Assembly: GCA_047495785.1 (NCBI GenBank)
Contig: JBLDXI010000042.1
Span: forward strand, 248,001 to 312,000
DNA: 64,000 nt
Direction: 5' to 3'
DNA from: Lepidodermella squamata
Lineage: Eukaryota > Gastrotricha
Positions within the stretch are counted from its first letter, which is position 1, and every line of letters starts with the position of its first letter. A program made the translations under genes and the position numbers. The notes below the pieces were generated by a model. It saw only the letters and a list, made by a program, of their open reading frames with translations, was not told the origin of the DNA and did not search any database. Shown one piece after another: positions 44,371-55,850 of the stretch.

Positions 44371-44538
44371 GGCATGAAAAAAAACATATAAAAATATCCT
44401 GTTTTATATATAATTATAACATATGTGATGAAATATTGTTATGGCTTTTATATTTTTATGAAAGCACAGTGCGGGCATGAGTTAACGCGCCGCGAGTGCC
44501 GAGAGGCAAAGGTTGTAAAATAAAATCTTTTTCATGCC
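44371..44538. mobile_element. Small MITE-like insertion (168 bp)
   Basis: GGCATGAAAAA at the left and TTTTTCATGCC at the right form 11-bp inverted ends. The interior is AT-rich without coding. Comparison with intact receptors shows extra sequence exactly here. A target duplication was not clear. Confidence 0.6.
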
Positions 44539-44766
44539 AAGGTCGTCTTCAGTGAGTTCGTCGCCCAGCGTGACATTTTACGACATGTTTATGTTGAAAT
44601 ATGCGAAGCTAGTGATGGCGGGGACTTGAAATTCATGATGACGTTAGCGACGGTCGACCTGATTCCTGCGGGCGCAGCTGTTCTCTTATCCATAGCCATT
44701 GCTAAGGTCGAAGAGTCCGAAATGAAGCGTTATCGCTTGGCCTCGCTTATCAACTTGCCCTTAGTC

Positions 44767-45556
44767 CAGCGGTTCTCATGAGGGGGTTTGCGACCCAAAA
44801 TTGGGTCGCAGAGGCTTTTCTGATGGGTCGCTAGGTGGACCGCGGGTCGCATGGGTCGAAAGGCAAAAACATGTAAAAAACTAAATAAATGATGAGATGA
44901 AATAAATAAATGAGATAAAAGTGGAAAAATTACTTATTATCGAATTTTCCAGTGCTATAGAACATGCTTTTTCAACACTTTTAGCTCTGAAACTTAACTT
45001 TAGCCTACTTTTTAGTCAATTTTAACAGGTTTTGGAGCGTTTTTTAATGAAAAATCTTCAAAATGTCTTCGCTTCGCTCGTTTATTGGTTGAAATCAGAG
45101 CGTTGACAGAGTGGGGGGTGGGGGATCGGGAATAAAACACCCCCAAAGAATTCCTGAAAGTGGTTTCCAACTACAATTTTCCTATGAATCCTCCATATTC
45201 CACTGCATTTTAAGCCCATTTTCGGGTTAAAAATGCCAAAAAAGCGTCAGCTAAAGCTCGCTTCGCTCGCGAGCCCGAGGGTGAAAACTATCACCCCCAA
45301 AAAAATATCCTGGCTACGCCACTGGTTGAAATCACTAGTCATTTTGGGTAATATATAGCACACAATTTTTTTCAGCCTCGACGGCTGCAGGATCCATGTT
45401 CCAAGCGTTTCCAAAATTGATGCCTAAAAATAGTATAAAAAAGAAGAAAAATAAAGAATGTACCCCCCAAAATTGAAAATTATAAGCGCCAGGGTCGCAC
45501 AATTTTCTTGAAAACCACTTTTAGGGTCGGGAACTGCCCAGTCGTGAGAACCACTG
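44767..45556. mobile_element. Non-autonomous hAT-type element (790 bp)
   Basis: Ends CAGCGGTTCTCATG and GAGAACCACTG; exact 8-bp target duplication CCTTAGTC at 44759-44766 and 45557-45564, inside TM6 of the receptor. The interior has GGGTCGC repeats and the CTAAAGCTCGCTTCGC module. Confidence 0.93.
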
Positions 45557-45729
45557 CCTTAGTCATCGGGGCGATTTTCATCATTATTGTGTCAACTAAT
45601 TACCATATAACCCAGCAACTCGTAGCATCACTCACGTGTTTGATCATTTCGAGTCTGACCAGTGTTTTTGTACTATTATCAGATAATGCTGTTGTGGTTT
45701 TTCGTCAATCAATTGCATTTATGAAGTAA

Positions 45730-46686
45730 GATCTTATTAAAAAATGTTATCAAAATAAATCTGCGTTATGCGCCTAGCAGGGAATTCGCACATCCAGTGT
45801 TACGGGCGAAAAACAGCGCGTTATTTTTAATTTTTAAATAGGGTAAGCTATGTACGAATATAGACTTCAATTATAGTCCAATGTAGAGTAGCGCAATAAG
45901 CGCGTGAAAGATAATACAAGCGCACCAATGAGCGCACGCGGTCAGTTTAGGTACGGATATTGACTATCCGAACTTCGGATAGCCGAGAAGCTCATCTTGG
46001 TGCGGATGGCTCCGGTCCGATCCGAACTCATCCGAACCGTACTTTCTACACGTGAGTAGAGCACAGATCTCTTGATTTCCGCGTTTCTAGCATGTGAAAA
46101 TGTTATTTGTGTGTAGCCTAAGGAATTCGATTGCGTTCTCTCATCGAATGGATACTCGCTTTTAAGGCCTCTCATTTTCGCTTCGACTCAATGCGTGGTT
46201 TCGCCACAGCGCGGGTTAGTACATAGTCCAAATGCTTCTCATTACAATCCTTACAGATGTTTCAATCGGACAATTATCGAGAAATAACAATTTCATGGCT
46301 TAAAGACTATTTCCATTCTGGCATCTTTCACAGGTAAACTTTAGAGTTAAGATAACTAGCTCAGATAACTAGAAACCTTCTTTTTATATTGTTCTACTCC
46401 TCGTTCATATCTTGAAACCGGCATCTAAAAAAAGATCTCGCCTAACCCAAACTTTCAACTTGATGAGGGTTATTCAGCTAAAGGGTCGTTGACATCTTTG
46501 TATAGAACACCGAACAGCAAACAAAAAGCAAAAGCTTCCTTCTACCACCACCATGGAACACTTTTATTTGGAACAAATATATACAAGCTAATATTGAATA
46601 TTGACGATAAGCATAGGTATAAGCGATTATAGCACAAAGTTATTTGTTATTTCAAAATGCAAGTATGGAACAAAATGAATTGAACA
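45730..46686. other. Intergenic stretch with a short duplicated fragment
   Basis: Bases 46215-46300 match 31885-31965 (ATAGTCCAAATGCTTCTC; CAGATGTTTCAATCGGACAA), a fragment found upstream of the two-exon gene at 31693. No gene was recognised. Confidence 0.4.
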
Positions 46687-48637
46687 CTAACCCCAGCCAG
46701 CATAGACATAATTGCTATCAACATCTGTGGCGTTCACTCGGCATATCGGAAAGTCTTTCGGATGGGTTATTGCCGTATGTATCAAGGCCCAGTACGACAG
46801 TTTGCTGACATTTTTGATACTCCGCCATGGGTAGCTCAAGCAAAGTTCCTGCGAGTCCTTGAAGTAGCTACTGCATACTATGATAAAATGGTCAAGGACG
46901 ATTGATGGACGTCGAAGTAACACTTACCACGTTTAACATTTTCAGGCAACGCTTCTATGACGATATAATTAAATTTAAAATGAACGATAGGTATAGGTCA
47001 TAGAGAAAAAAGTGACCAGAGTTAGCACTCAAGCTAAAATGTTGATCTGCATTATTAAATCGAGTGCTTCTCAAAACGTACCGTAAATTGGGGCAAAACG
47101 GGCGCGGGAAAAAAATGACCCCCTGTTTTTTTCACATTTTTACACGTTTCAGAGGGCCCTGATTCCGATTTTATATGAAGCTCATTTTGCCCCAAATGAC
47201 GGTATATCTCCGTTTTTCACCAAATTTTGCATGCATATGGAACGCGAGCTGCTCTTTCACGTGGTATAAAATTTGAGGTGGGCAATTGCTGCTCAGTCTT
47301 GATCTCATCAAAATAAATGAAACCATAGTGTTGTATCGTAACAATGGTTTGGTTGCCAAACTCAAATATTATACCACGTGAAAGAGCAGCTCGCGTTCTA
47401 TATGAAAAATTTGGTGAAAAAACTGAGACATCCGTTTTGAGAAATTCAACTTTGCATAAAAATATGGAGATTCTGAAATTTTAGCTTGAGTGCTTACTCC
47501 GGTCATTTTTTTCTCTATGGTATAGGTATTGAAATATTAGCACTTACTTGTCACAGTTGCAGGATTAGCTACTAAGACGGGACACAAACTGGGCCCCTTC
47601 GCAGGAGAAGCTGTGAAGTAATAATTCAGTTTAGAAATTTAGGCCTTGAGATCTCACTTTAGGAAACCCATAAATTCACGGGCTTCATCATCTTTGTTGG
47701 AAATCGATGCTGTCTCTTTGAACAAAATACGCTGACAGCATGATTTGCAAGGATAGGTGAGAGAACCTGTGTTTTTAAGCCACTTGGCGCCCCAAGCTTC
47801 GTAAAAAAATTATCAATGTTGGGTTCTAAAACGGCAGATACTGCGGAAAAATCTTATGATTTGTAAAATCGATACTTGGAATCGATATCAGCTCTGCAGG
47901 TTGAAGCGTAAATCATGAACTGACCGCTAATAGCCCAAAATGCGCGTAATATGAAGACTTCTCGGTTATGCATGATAACAAAAAAAAACAAAAAAATTGA
48001 GATTCCAGAGAAGACAATAAATTATAAAAAAAAATATATTTAAGGGAAATCTAGTGCTGGAGTCTTAAATTTTGTACTGGAACCTTAAATTTGAGAGCTG
48101 AGAGCCCGTGCAGAAGTTATTTTCAGAGTTCAGGTGTTCGCGTAAAACTTTGTTGCATCAACTTCTTCTCGCGCGAAAACCCCACAGTCAACCGATAGAG
48201 AATTGTCTGAATTATGTTATGGTATTAAAACCGACGCGATATTTAAAAGGAATTGTTTTACGCAAATTTACGCGAAAGACCCCCGAATTGCGCTAGTGGT
48301 CCTGGCCCAAAAAGAACCCGAAATACTACAGCTGAGACCGTTTTTTCAGATAAATTTGGGGCTGAAAATACCGACACGTACCCTTGAGGATCCTACTTTA
48401 TCCACTGCTAATCTGTAAAATTGTCTACGGGTAAATAACACTTACTTGTAGTCGATTTGATGCTACCAGTAGCTAAGATGGAACAATTCAAGTTATGAAA
48501 GGTTAGAAGGCATTTTTATAATGGTTACATGTTGGCTGAGATGAGGCGAGCTTTTTCGTTACCTCAATTTGCGATTTACCGTTCACAAGAGCGAGGCAGG
48601 ATAGTACTGCGATCGAGGAAATAACGTTCGTATACAT
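46687..48637 (-). CDS. Small secreted protein with three symmetric micro-exons
   Basis: Seen: exon 1 48637-48580 (signal peptide MYTNVISSIAVLSCLALVNG), micro-exons 48472-48446 (27 nt), 47571-47548 (24 nt) and 46954-46928 (27 nt), last exon 46877-46687. Every intron is phase 1; the micro-exons all have a donor GTAAGTG, and the acceptors end in TAG. The total is 327 nt, 108 aa. The micro-exons encode ATGSIKSTT-, IANPATVT- and KALPENVKR-like 8-9 residue blocks; the last exon encodes a 63-residue domain with three Cys (VCSSYFKDSQELCLSYPW ... FPICRVNATD) ending YVYAGWG. I recognise no family. Inferred: a secreted peptide whose micro-exons could be skipped without changing frame. A MITE lies in intron 3. 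Confidence 0.7.
46999..47519. mobile_element. Foldback MITE with 8-bp target duplication (521 bp)
   Basis: The ends CATAGAGAAAAAA / TTTTTTCTCTATG extend about 43 bp; an exact 8-bp duplication GTATAGGT stands at 46991-46998 and 47520-47527. A second, internal inverted repeat (CGCGAGCTGCTCTTTCACG and inverse, about 47245-47395) makes most of the element a palindrome. CAT...ATG ends with 8-bp duplication fit P-type or hAT-type elements. Confidence 0.88.
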
Positions 48638-48920
48638 CGTGTCAAGTCTGCAAGTGGATATTGAAATGATAATCGCTCAATGAGCTGGGAGCTGGTCACG
48701 CTATAAGCCCTGTGAGGCTGATATCAGCTGGCTCGATATCAAACGGAGGCGATGTGTTTTTCGCGTGATCATCGAAACGCTCCGGCACTAAATAAATAAA
48801 CAACTTCGACAAAGCCATGACGCATAGCGGCAAAGACAATGTCGAAAGGGGAGAATGGAGTCGAAATAGATATAATGATATCCATCTTAAAGCTGAAGAA
48901 AGGCTCAAGATCCTCTAAAC

Positions 48921-49530
48921 CAGTGACTTTGATTAGATATCTTTAGTGAATCAAAGGCCTTTGTAAATAAACATGTCTTGTCAAATAAATTCCGCAACAA
49001 ATCAATGGTAAATCAATCAAGTAAAATCATCAGGCCAGTTTAAATCATATCAAATAAAATCTTTCGCCCAACATTGCAAATTTCTGGAGATTCTTCCAGT
49101 GCGCGGAGTAGGATCCTCGAGCTAGGGGGTATTTTCGGGCCCAAATTTTATGACCGAAGCGTCCCCCCCCCTGTGGTTTTTTGGGGAATTTTCCACTTTG
49201 GCCTTGTGAACTGGGGGGTACGATACCCCTCATTCCCCCCGTACTTCGCGCACTGGATTCTTCCAATTGTATGGTTGGGTTCTATCTAGTCTAAAAGGGG
49301 AGGAATAGCTCCAGGCTTTGAAAACAGGTGTTCTCAAGGCAACTGTGGGTTCTCGTATTTAGTAACAGGGAATTCCGAGAGTTCTGATTTCTCTAAATCA
49401 GCAGTACATCATGTGGGCCAAATCAAAATCAAAATCAAAATCAAATCAAATCAAATCATCCTGCAATTTTGAAATAAAAAAATCAGTAAATCAAATAAAA
49501 AAATAGCCTAAATCAAATCAAAGTATCTTC
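48921..49530. mobile_element. hAT-type MITE with TCAAATCAAATC ends
   Basis: Starts CAGTGACTTTGATTAG; ends in repeated AATCAAATCAAAG. The interior (AATAGCTCCAGGCTTTG, AACAGGGAATTCCGAGAG) matches 54498-54979. CTCTAA flanks both sides, fitting a decayed 8-bp duplication. It carries a nested MITE at 49097-49255. Confidence 0.75.
49097..49255. mobile_element. Small hAT-type MITE nested in another (159 bp)
   Basis: Ends CAGTGCGCGGAGTA and TACTTCGCGCACTG, exact 8-bp target duplication GATTCTTC at 49089-49096 and 49256-49263. Third copy of the family at 31999 and 40316. Confidence 0.9.
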
Positions 49531-49623
49531 TCTAATGGCGTAAAATATATTTCACACATTTATTCGGCCGCATCTCAGAAGACTTCATCACATAATTAGT
49601 TCAAACATAGGTAAAGCCAATAG

Positions 49624-51900
49624 TCAATTTCTTTTTATATGAGCAATCAAACGTCGAAAAATCCCCACAGCTTTGTCTGAAAATAAAACAAAAACACTGG
49701 TCAGACCCGAAATGCTAATACAAGCGACTGATGCTACGATTTGCTGAGTTACATGAGAATTACTCGTCACTATAATAATGAAAATCGCCCCGATGAGCAA
49801 TGGCAAGTTGATGAGGGAGGCCATGCGGTAACGCTTGATTTCCGGTTCTTTGACTTTAGCAATGGCTATAGATAATAGGACCGCCGAGCCCGCAATAATT
49901 AGATCGATCGCAGCTAGCGTCGCCATATATTTCAGGTCCTCAATTTCGCTAGCTTCGCATAATTCGACGTAGAAATGGCGTAAAACGTCACGTTCAGTGA
50001 TATACTCGCTACGAACAGGCGCAATATGTGACTTCAGAGGATTTTCGACTAGCCACGCAGCTAATAACGCCACGGTGATAATTAGAAGAAGGATGGGCGT
50101 GATATGAGCGAACAGAAACTGAAACCGTCTAGAGCCTTCCTTCTTCAGCATCACTGTTTCTGCTGGTAATTTTGGGAATACAGAGAAGCTCGAGTTGTTA
50201 TGAGGCAAAACAGTGGTACGCTGGTTCGAAAAGACGTAAAAAGCCAACTTTCGATAAATTATCAAATGAACGACGGTTGCTCCAATAACGAGGGAACTAT
50301 ATTTCAGATTACAAACCGCTGCAGAATGAACGTTCAGAGCAAAAACGATTGAGGCCGCGTTGAATAACATGCAAGCCAGGGTGAAAATGACCCTTTCAAT
50401 TTCCAACTTCACGGAACAAGCCAGCAGTTGGGAGATCGTTACAATTCCACCGAAGACACATGCGAAGATGAGAAATTCATCTGTGACGTGAATTACTACG
50501 ATTTCTTCGCCTGGCCAATCAGTTGGGGGCTGTTTATTATCCGTGGACCAGACAAAAGGTTCAAAGCTCTGAATCGCGTAGCTTGAGATATCTTTTACGT
50601 TTGTTTTGTTAGGCAGTAGAGTGATTTCGTAGTTGATCCGGGCCCTATTCTCCTCTGCAATCCACTGGAAGATGTACTGAGGCTCCGAATCCTGTTCCAG
50701 TCTACTCGAATACTTGATAACGCCACGTCTGAAGCCCACGAACCTGATAGAGGCAGCACTTTTATTCGCGGCCTCCATTACTACTTTCGGATTGTTTTCG
50801 TAATCTCTGAGAGATAGATGCTTCGTCTTCAGAATCTTCTCGGCCCCATCTAGCGTTAGGATTGCCTGAAGATACTGATCGTGGCAGAGGTAACGCTTGC
50901 CGTAGTTTGACAAGTTTCTCGCACCGGGAACCGCCCTATCAAGCATTTCATCAAACTGCTTAGTGTCATAGCCTAAGCTGGTTTTGCCCGTGTTTTCGAC
51001 GCCAAAGCTTGATCCTAACGATCCAATAAAAACTGTAGATTTATACTGTTGTTGCACTATGGCCTTGGTACACCCCTGATCGATGACTTCAGGACTTGTA
51101 CTTAGATCCCCAAGGGCGCTGCCACCCATGATGAAGACGTACCGAGGCCCAGTCAAGCCGATGCTGTAGCATTTGCAAAGAAAGAGCATAGCAGTGGTCG
51201 GATCGGAAATTTCGTACACAATCACCCTTGCCCCTGATTGCTTCAAACCCCATATCAAGTCGTCATTCAAGTCGAAGGCTGCATCGTAATGAACAACTTC
51301 AACGCCATTTTTGACAGCCAGATCGTAGAAATACGATGCAACGTGAAAGTTGACTATCGTAGAGCCAGCATTAGCCAGTATCGCGATCTTTCGCCACTTG
51401 CCGAGGTTTTTGATGAAGTTAAGCCTAGGTAGGGCTAGTGCCTCCCCGGAGGGGCGGATACGGTAGAAATTCGGAAACAAAGCTCTGTTAGTGGTAAAAG
51501 AGGGCGATAGACAAACAGGAGAAATAGCGACCAAATCGGAATGGTGGGCAATTTGAGCCAGAGATTTGCATCCAGCAGTGAAACCTCCTGCGATAACAAC
51601 GGGTGATTTTACCGAATTATCAGCTGCTGGTTTCCTGTAGAATTCTATCACTCGCTTAGTTAGCAGAAAACTTCCTGGTCCTTCGTCCTGGTTATTGGCG
51701 ACCAAGTCGTAGCCGGGCAAGATGTCGCTCCGCTTGCTGACCACGTCGAACATCAGCTTTTGAACGTAAGGGCAAACGTCACTGGCAGGATCAAGAGATT
51801 GAATTATCGTTGTTCCGAAAAACATCTCCAACTTAGTGTTTTGACCACTGGCTGAATGCGCAATGAGAAGGGCGAGAAATGCCGAAAGTTGAGGCTTCAT
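49624..51900 (-). CDS. GABA-B-like class C receptor (intact)
   Basis: Seen: ATG at 51900, 758 aa, one exon; the frame is open 13 codons further but alignment supports this start. Signal peptide (LSAFLALLIAHSASG), complete flytrap domain (VVSKRSDILPGYDL, LGKWRKIAILAN, CHDQYLQAILTLDGAEKIL), 7TM from about residue 470 ending VFVLFSDKAV, and a basic tail. The position equivalent to the GABA-contacting His is Arg (RIRPSGEA). Nearest relative 32832-35105; the two share flanking DNA and are counterparts in the two duplication blocks. TATAAAA about 45 bp upstream. Ligand unknown. Confidence 0.9.
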   Translation of the reverse strand: MKPQLSAFLALLIAHSASGQNTKLEMFFGTTIIQSLDPASDVCPYVQKLMFDVVSKRSDILPGYDLVANNQDEGPGSFLLTKRVIEFYRKPAADNSVKSPVVIAGGFTAGCKSLAQIAHHSDLVAISPVCLSPSFTTNRALFPNFYRIRPSGEALALPRLNFIKNLGKWRKIAILANAGSTIVNFHVASYFYDLAVKNGVEVVHYDAAFDLNDDLIWGLKQSGARVIVYEISDPTTAMLFLCKCYSIGLTGPRYVFIMGGSALGDLSTSPEVIDQGCTKAIVQQQYKSTVFIGSLGSSFGVENTGKTSLGYDTKQFDEMLDRAVPGARNLSNYGKRYLCHDQYLQAILTLDGAEKILKTKHLSLRDYENNPKVVMEAANKSAASIRFVGFRRGVIKYSSRLEQDSEPQYIFQWIAEENRARINYEITLLPNKTNVKDISSYAIQSFEPFVWSTDNKQPPTDWPGEEIVVIHVTDEFLIFACVFGGIVTISQLLACSVKLEIERVIFTLACMLFNAASIVFALNVHSAAVCNLKYSSLVIGATVVHLIIYRKLAFYVFSNQRTTVLPHNNSSFSVFPKLPAETVMLKKEGSRRFQFLFAHITPILLLIITVALLAAWLVENPLKSHIAPVRSEYITERDVLRHFYVELCEASEIEDLKYMATLAAIDLIIAGSAVLLSIAIAKVKEPEIKRYRMASLINLPLLIGAIFIIIVTSNSHVTQQIVASVACISISGLTSVFVLFSDKAVGIFRRLIAHIKRN

Positions 51901-51993
51901 TATCTGAGATTGTAGAATGGAGATTATCAAAAAACGCACCCGATTTTATAGAGCGCCCTGTGACCCTACGTATCCATACGCTAATTGGTGTAG

Positions 51994-52020
51994 CATTACT
52001 GAATGCCTGCAAGGCTAATT
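51994..52020 (-). promoter_or_regulatory. Shared receptor promoter element, copy 6
   Basis: Minus-strand AATTAGCCTTGCAGGCATTC and AGTAATG lie about 95-120 bp before the ATG. As in copy 3, no distal AGTACGTGA block was seen. Confidence 0.55.
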
Positions 52021-52494
52021 ATTATCAAGTAACTGACGTTGACTAATTAAACAACTGTCTGTGGTTCGGCGTTCTGCCCGGATATCACTATCCGGTCTTA
52101 CTAATGCTTCGTCGGGAGGTTAATTAAGCTGAGGAATAAGAATGTTAAAAGAAAGGGGTACACCATCGCCTACCGTGAGAATAATTGGCAACTAGTCTCC
52201 CCCGATCGTTTTTAGTGATAGCCCATAGAGAAAGTCGTTTTGAGAACATCTTGACGTCATATTAAAAAAAATAATTACAGTCTCATTTAGTGGACAGACT
52301 AGCGTTATGCAAAAAACCGCATTAGATTAGCATTAGCGCCCTGTATTTCGGCGAGAAATTTCTATCGAGAAGTATTGAAATGTTGGCACTATTGCATAGT
52401 TCGCAACTTGCAACCTTTCTAACTTCACATTCATTAAAGCTTTTGCGCTCCCAGATAAAATTCGAAACATAATTGATTTTATTGAAAAGTCGAT

Positions 52495-53120
52495 GAGTTG
52501 TTGTTCGATTTCAAGAAATCCAGCTCCTCAAAAGCAAAAGGCTCGGGCTTTGAGTATTGATTCTTGATGTAAAGCTGTTCGCAGCTCTAAATTCGGCCGA
52601 TCCAATCCTATCGGGTCAAAATATGTCCCTAAAAGACTTGACGCCTCCCCTAAAACTGCCCTTTCAGCAATCAAAAAAGCGTTTGAGAAAAGATTGAGTG
52701 TATCGGAATTAAAATTCGACGCTAGAGTACGACGAGAACGGATCTTTGTAAGGCATGGTGCATGGTGGTCAACATAAATTATTGGATACCCACTGTTACA
52801 CACTGCATTATATTGTTGGACATGACATCTTGCCTCTGTTAAAGGTTTACGGTCTTCATAGTTGCTTTAACCTTCGATTCATGGCTAGTTGGTTAGTTGG
52901 TTAGTTGAGGTAAAATTGGGATTGCTTGCATCGCGATTTCCTCGAGCCTCAGATCTGCACTGGCCTTGCTCTTTTTCGAAATCGAGTGTACGGGGATTTA
53001 TCAATTCGCAAGTCAACTATCAAACCGTTACGGTCTTGCCCTGAGTTTAACCATGTGTGCCTGATGTGGCAATTAATTCATTTGTTCGCTTTGCTCGTCT
53101 TCAAAGAACCTAGGCTCTGA
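52495..53120 (+). pseudogene. Second copy of the divergent receptor relic
   Basis: Its DNA follows 35830-36120 and parts up to about 36860 (TTGTTGTTCGATTT, TTTCAGCAATCAAA, GAGAACGGATCTTTG, and CATGTGTGCCTGAT near the end), with many indels. No open frame remains. It holds the same relative place between two minus-strand receptors as the first relic. Confidence 0.55.
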
Positions 53121-53347
53121 TTCAAGCAAGGCATTCAACTATGTTTGAAGCTTAAAAGAAGTTTGCTGGGTAAATTTGAGTCCAAAATAGGTTTTCAGCA
53201 TTGATCCTTACTTCTGCGCATTTCAATTCCGTGCCCTCCCTCAAAAAAGTGAAACCTGCCAGTTAGCAAAGATTTAATATCTGAATGAATCCAAATTTTA
53301 TAATAATTATAATTACTTTTAAATTCTACACAAATAAGTATCGTTTG

Positions 53348-55850
53348 TCACTTTAAACGTGCAATGAATCGCCGAAACTTCACGACAGCTTTATCCGAGA
53401 GTAACACGAGGATACTAGTCAGACCCGAAATGCTCAAACAAACGAGAGAAGAAACGATCTGCTGGGTTACATGCGAATTCCCCGACGCAACAACCATGAA
53501 AATCGCCCCGATGAGCAATGGCAAATTGATGAGGGAGGCCATGCGATAACGCTTGATTTCGGACTCTTTCACTCTAGCAATGGCTATTGATAATAGGACA
53601 GCTGCGCCCGCAGGAATTAGGTCGACCGCCGCTAGCGCCATTAAAAATATCAGATCCCTGACATCGCTTTCCCCGCATATTGCGATATAGGTCTGGCGAA
53701 AGATGTCACGATCTGCAACGTACTCACTCTGGATGATCTTAAAACGTGACTCCATTGGATATTTTACCAACCATGCAGCTAATAGCGATATACTAATGAT
53801 AAGGACGAGGATGGATGCAACATTGGCGAGCAGGAATTGCAATCGCGAGGAGCCATTCCTCATCATCTTTCTTGCTTTAGCTAATGACGTTGGAAATGCC
53901 GCAGCTTTCATTTTATTGAAACCACGTCGCTTTGAAGTTACGTAAATTAGCAATTTTCGATAAAGAACCAAATGAACAATTGTTGCTCCGATAACGAGGA
54001 AAATGAACTTGGAATTGCAAGCAGCTGTTGAGTGAACATTCAGGGCAAACAGAATTGAAGCTGCGTTGAGTAGCATGCAAGCTAGGGTGAACATGAGTCT
54101 AGAAATTTCGGACTTCGAAATTAAAGCCAGCACTTGGACGAGGGTTGCTACTCCACAGAAGACACATGTTAAAATGAGAAAAGCATCTGGGACATGCTAT
54201 CCATCAGTTTCCGTTCCAGGCCAATCAGCTGGGGCGTTCTTGGATTCAGTGTACCAAACGAAAGGGTCGAAACAGCGAACAAAATCACTTACATTTGTTT
54301 TGTTCTGTGGCAGAGTTATTTCGTAGCTAATCCATGCTCTATTCTGCTCTGTTATCCATTGAGATGTACTGAGGTTCCGAATCCTGTTCCAGCCTACTAG
54401 AATACTCGATGACGCCCTGCCTAAAGCCGATGAACCTGATGGAGGCTGCACTCTTATTCGCGGCTTCCATCACTACCTTCGGATTGTTGCCGTAATCCAG
54501 TGACTTTGATTTGATTTGATTTGATTTATTCAGTAAATCACAGGTCTTTGTAAATCAATCATTTCAAATCAAATCCCCAAAAAATCGATAGTAAATCAAT
54601 CAAATCAAATCACCAGGCCCGTTTAAATAAAATCAAATCAAATCTTTCGCATAGGGAAACATGAGTATCATGGTAAAATTCTGGGGATTCTTTCAAATTT
54701 CAAGCTTGATTTTGGCAGAATGACTATGCAAGGGCATGAATAGCTCCAGGCTTTGGAAAACAGTTGTTTTCAACGCAAATGTGAGTTCTCATGTTTAGTA
54801 ACTGGGGAATTCCGAGAGTTCTGATTTTTATAAATCAGCAGTAAATCAAGTGGGCTAAATTTAAATCAAATCAAATCATCCTGAAATTTTCTAAATCAAA
54901 TCATCAGTAAATCAAATCATCAAAAAATGGCCTAAATCAAATCAAATCACAATCAAATCAAATCAAATCAAAGTCTCTGCCGTAATAATATTCTCAGCAC
55001 CGTCCAGAGTTAGAATGGCTTGGAGGTACTGATCGTGGCAAAGGTATCGCCTTCTGTAGCCGGACATGTTCCTCGCATCGGGAACGGCTTTATCAAGCAT
55101 TTCGTCAAACTGCTTGGTGTCATAGCCCAGAGTGGTTATTCCTGTGTTTTCGACGCCAAAGCTCGACCAAATTGATCCGATGAAGACTGCGTAATTATAC
55201 TGTTGTTCGACGATGGATTTGGTACAGCCAGGAGCGATGACGTCAAATCTGAAACTCGAGCTTATATTTCCAAAGGCATTACCAGCCATAATGAAGACAT
55301 ACCGTGGTCCAGTCAATCCGAAACGGAAGCATTTGCATAAAAACACTAATGAACTCGGGAAATCTGAGATTTCATAAACTAACTTGCGCCTGAATCCTTC
55401 AATGCGAGCAAGAAATCATCATTCAAGTCAAAAGCAGCATCGTTATGCACAACTTCTATGCCATGTCTTATGGCCAGGTCGTAGAATTGGGATGCAACTT
55501 GAAAATTGACAATCGATATGCCGGCATTCGCAAGTATTGCAATTTTTCGCCATCCACCGACCTTTTTGATGAAATTCAGCCTGGGCAGCGCTAGCGCCTC
55601 TCCAGACGGACGGATGCGATAAAAATTCGGAAATAAGACTCGATTTTCTGTGAAATAGGGAGAGAGACAAACTGGGGCAATGGCGACCAAATTTGAATGG
55701 TGCGCAATTTGAGCCAGAGATTTGCAACCGGCTGTGAAACCTCCTGCGAAAACAACTGGCGATTTTACTGAATTATTAGCTGATGGTTTTCTGTAGAATT
55801 CAATGACGCGCCGGGTTAGCAGAACACTCCCTGTTCCTTCGTCCAGGTTG
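53348..55850 (-). pseudogene. GABA-B-like class C receptor, 5'-truncated and disrupted
   Basis: Reading on the minus strand, homology starts abruptly at about 55850 within the flytrap domain (LDEGTGSVLLTRRVIEF), so signal peptide and start are missing. Frameshifts occur near 55380. A hAT MITE (54498-54979) splits the flytrap domain, with loss of some 28 bases beside it, and further breaks lie at 54360 and 54200. TM2 to the stop (54133-53348) are open and well conserved. Upstream of the truncation stands a direct repeat of TCACTCTCGGTAGTGAA. Partner of 37380-39623. Confidence 0.85.
54498..54979. mobile_element. hAT-type MITE with TCAAATCAAATC ends (482 bp)
   Basis: Starts CAGTGACTTTGATTTG, ends AATCAAATCAAAGTCTCTG. 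The flanks CCGTAATC (54490-54497) and CCGTAATA (54980-54987) form an 8-bp duplication with one mismatch. Same family as 48921-49530, inserted in a receptor pseudogene. Confidence 0.85.

Larger units (their letters stand above)
42474..45729 (+). pseudogene. GABA-B-like class C receptor broken by two insertions
   Basis: Seen: ATG at 42474; signal peptide, full flytrap domain and TM1-TM4 are open to about 44363. A small insertion (44371-44538) falls in the second extracellular loop. The frame resumes with FVAQRDILRHVYVEICEASD and TM5 to 44766, and is then broken in TM6 (NLPLV|IGAIF) by a hAT element (44767-45556). TM7 and the stop (45729) follow. Apart from the insertions the coding parts look intact, so inactivation was recent. 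Its partner in the second duplication block is 56795-58494. Confidence 0.9.
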
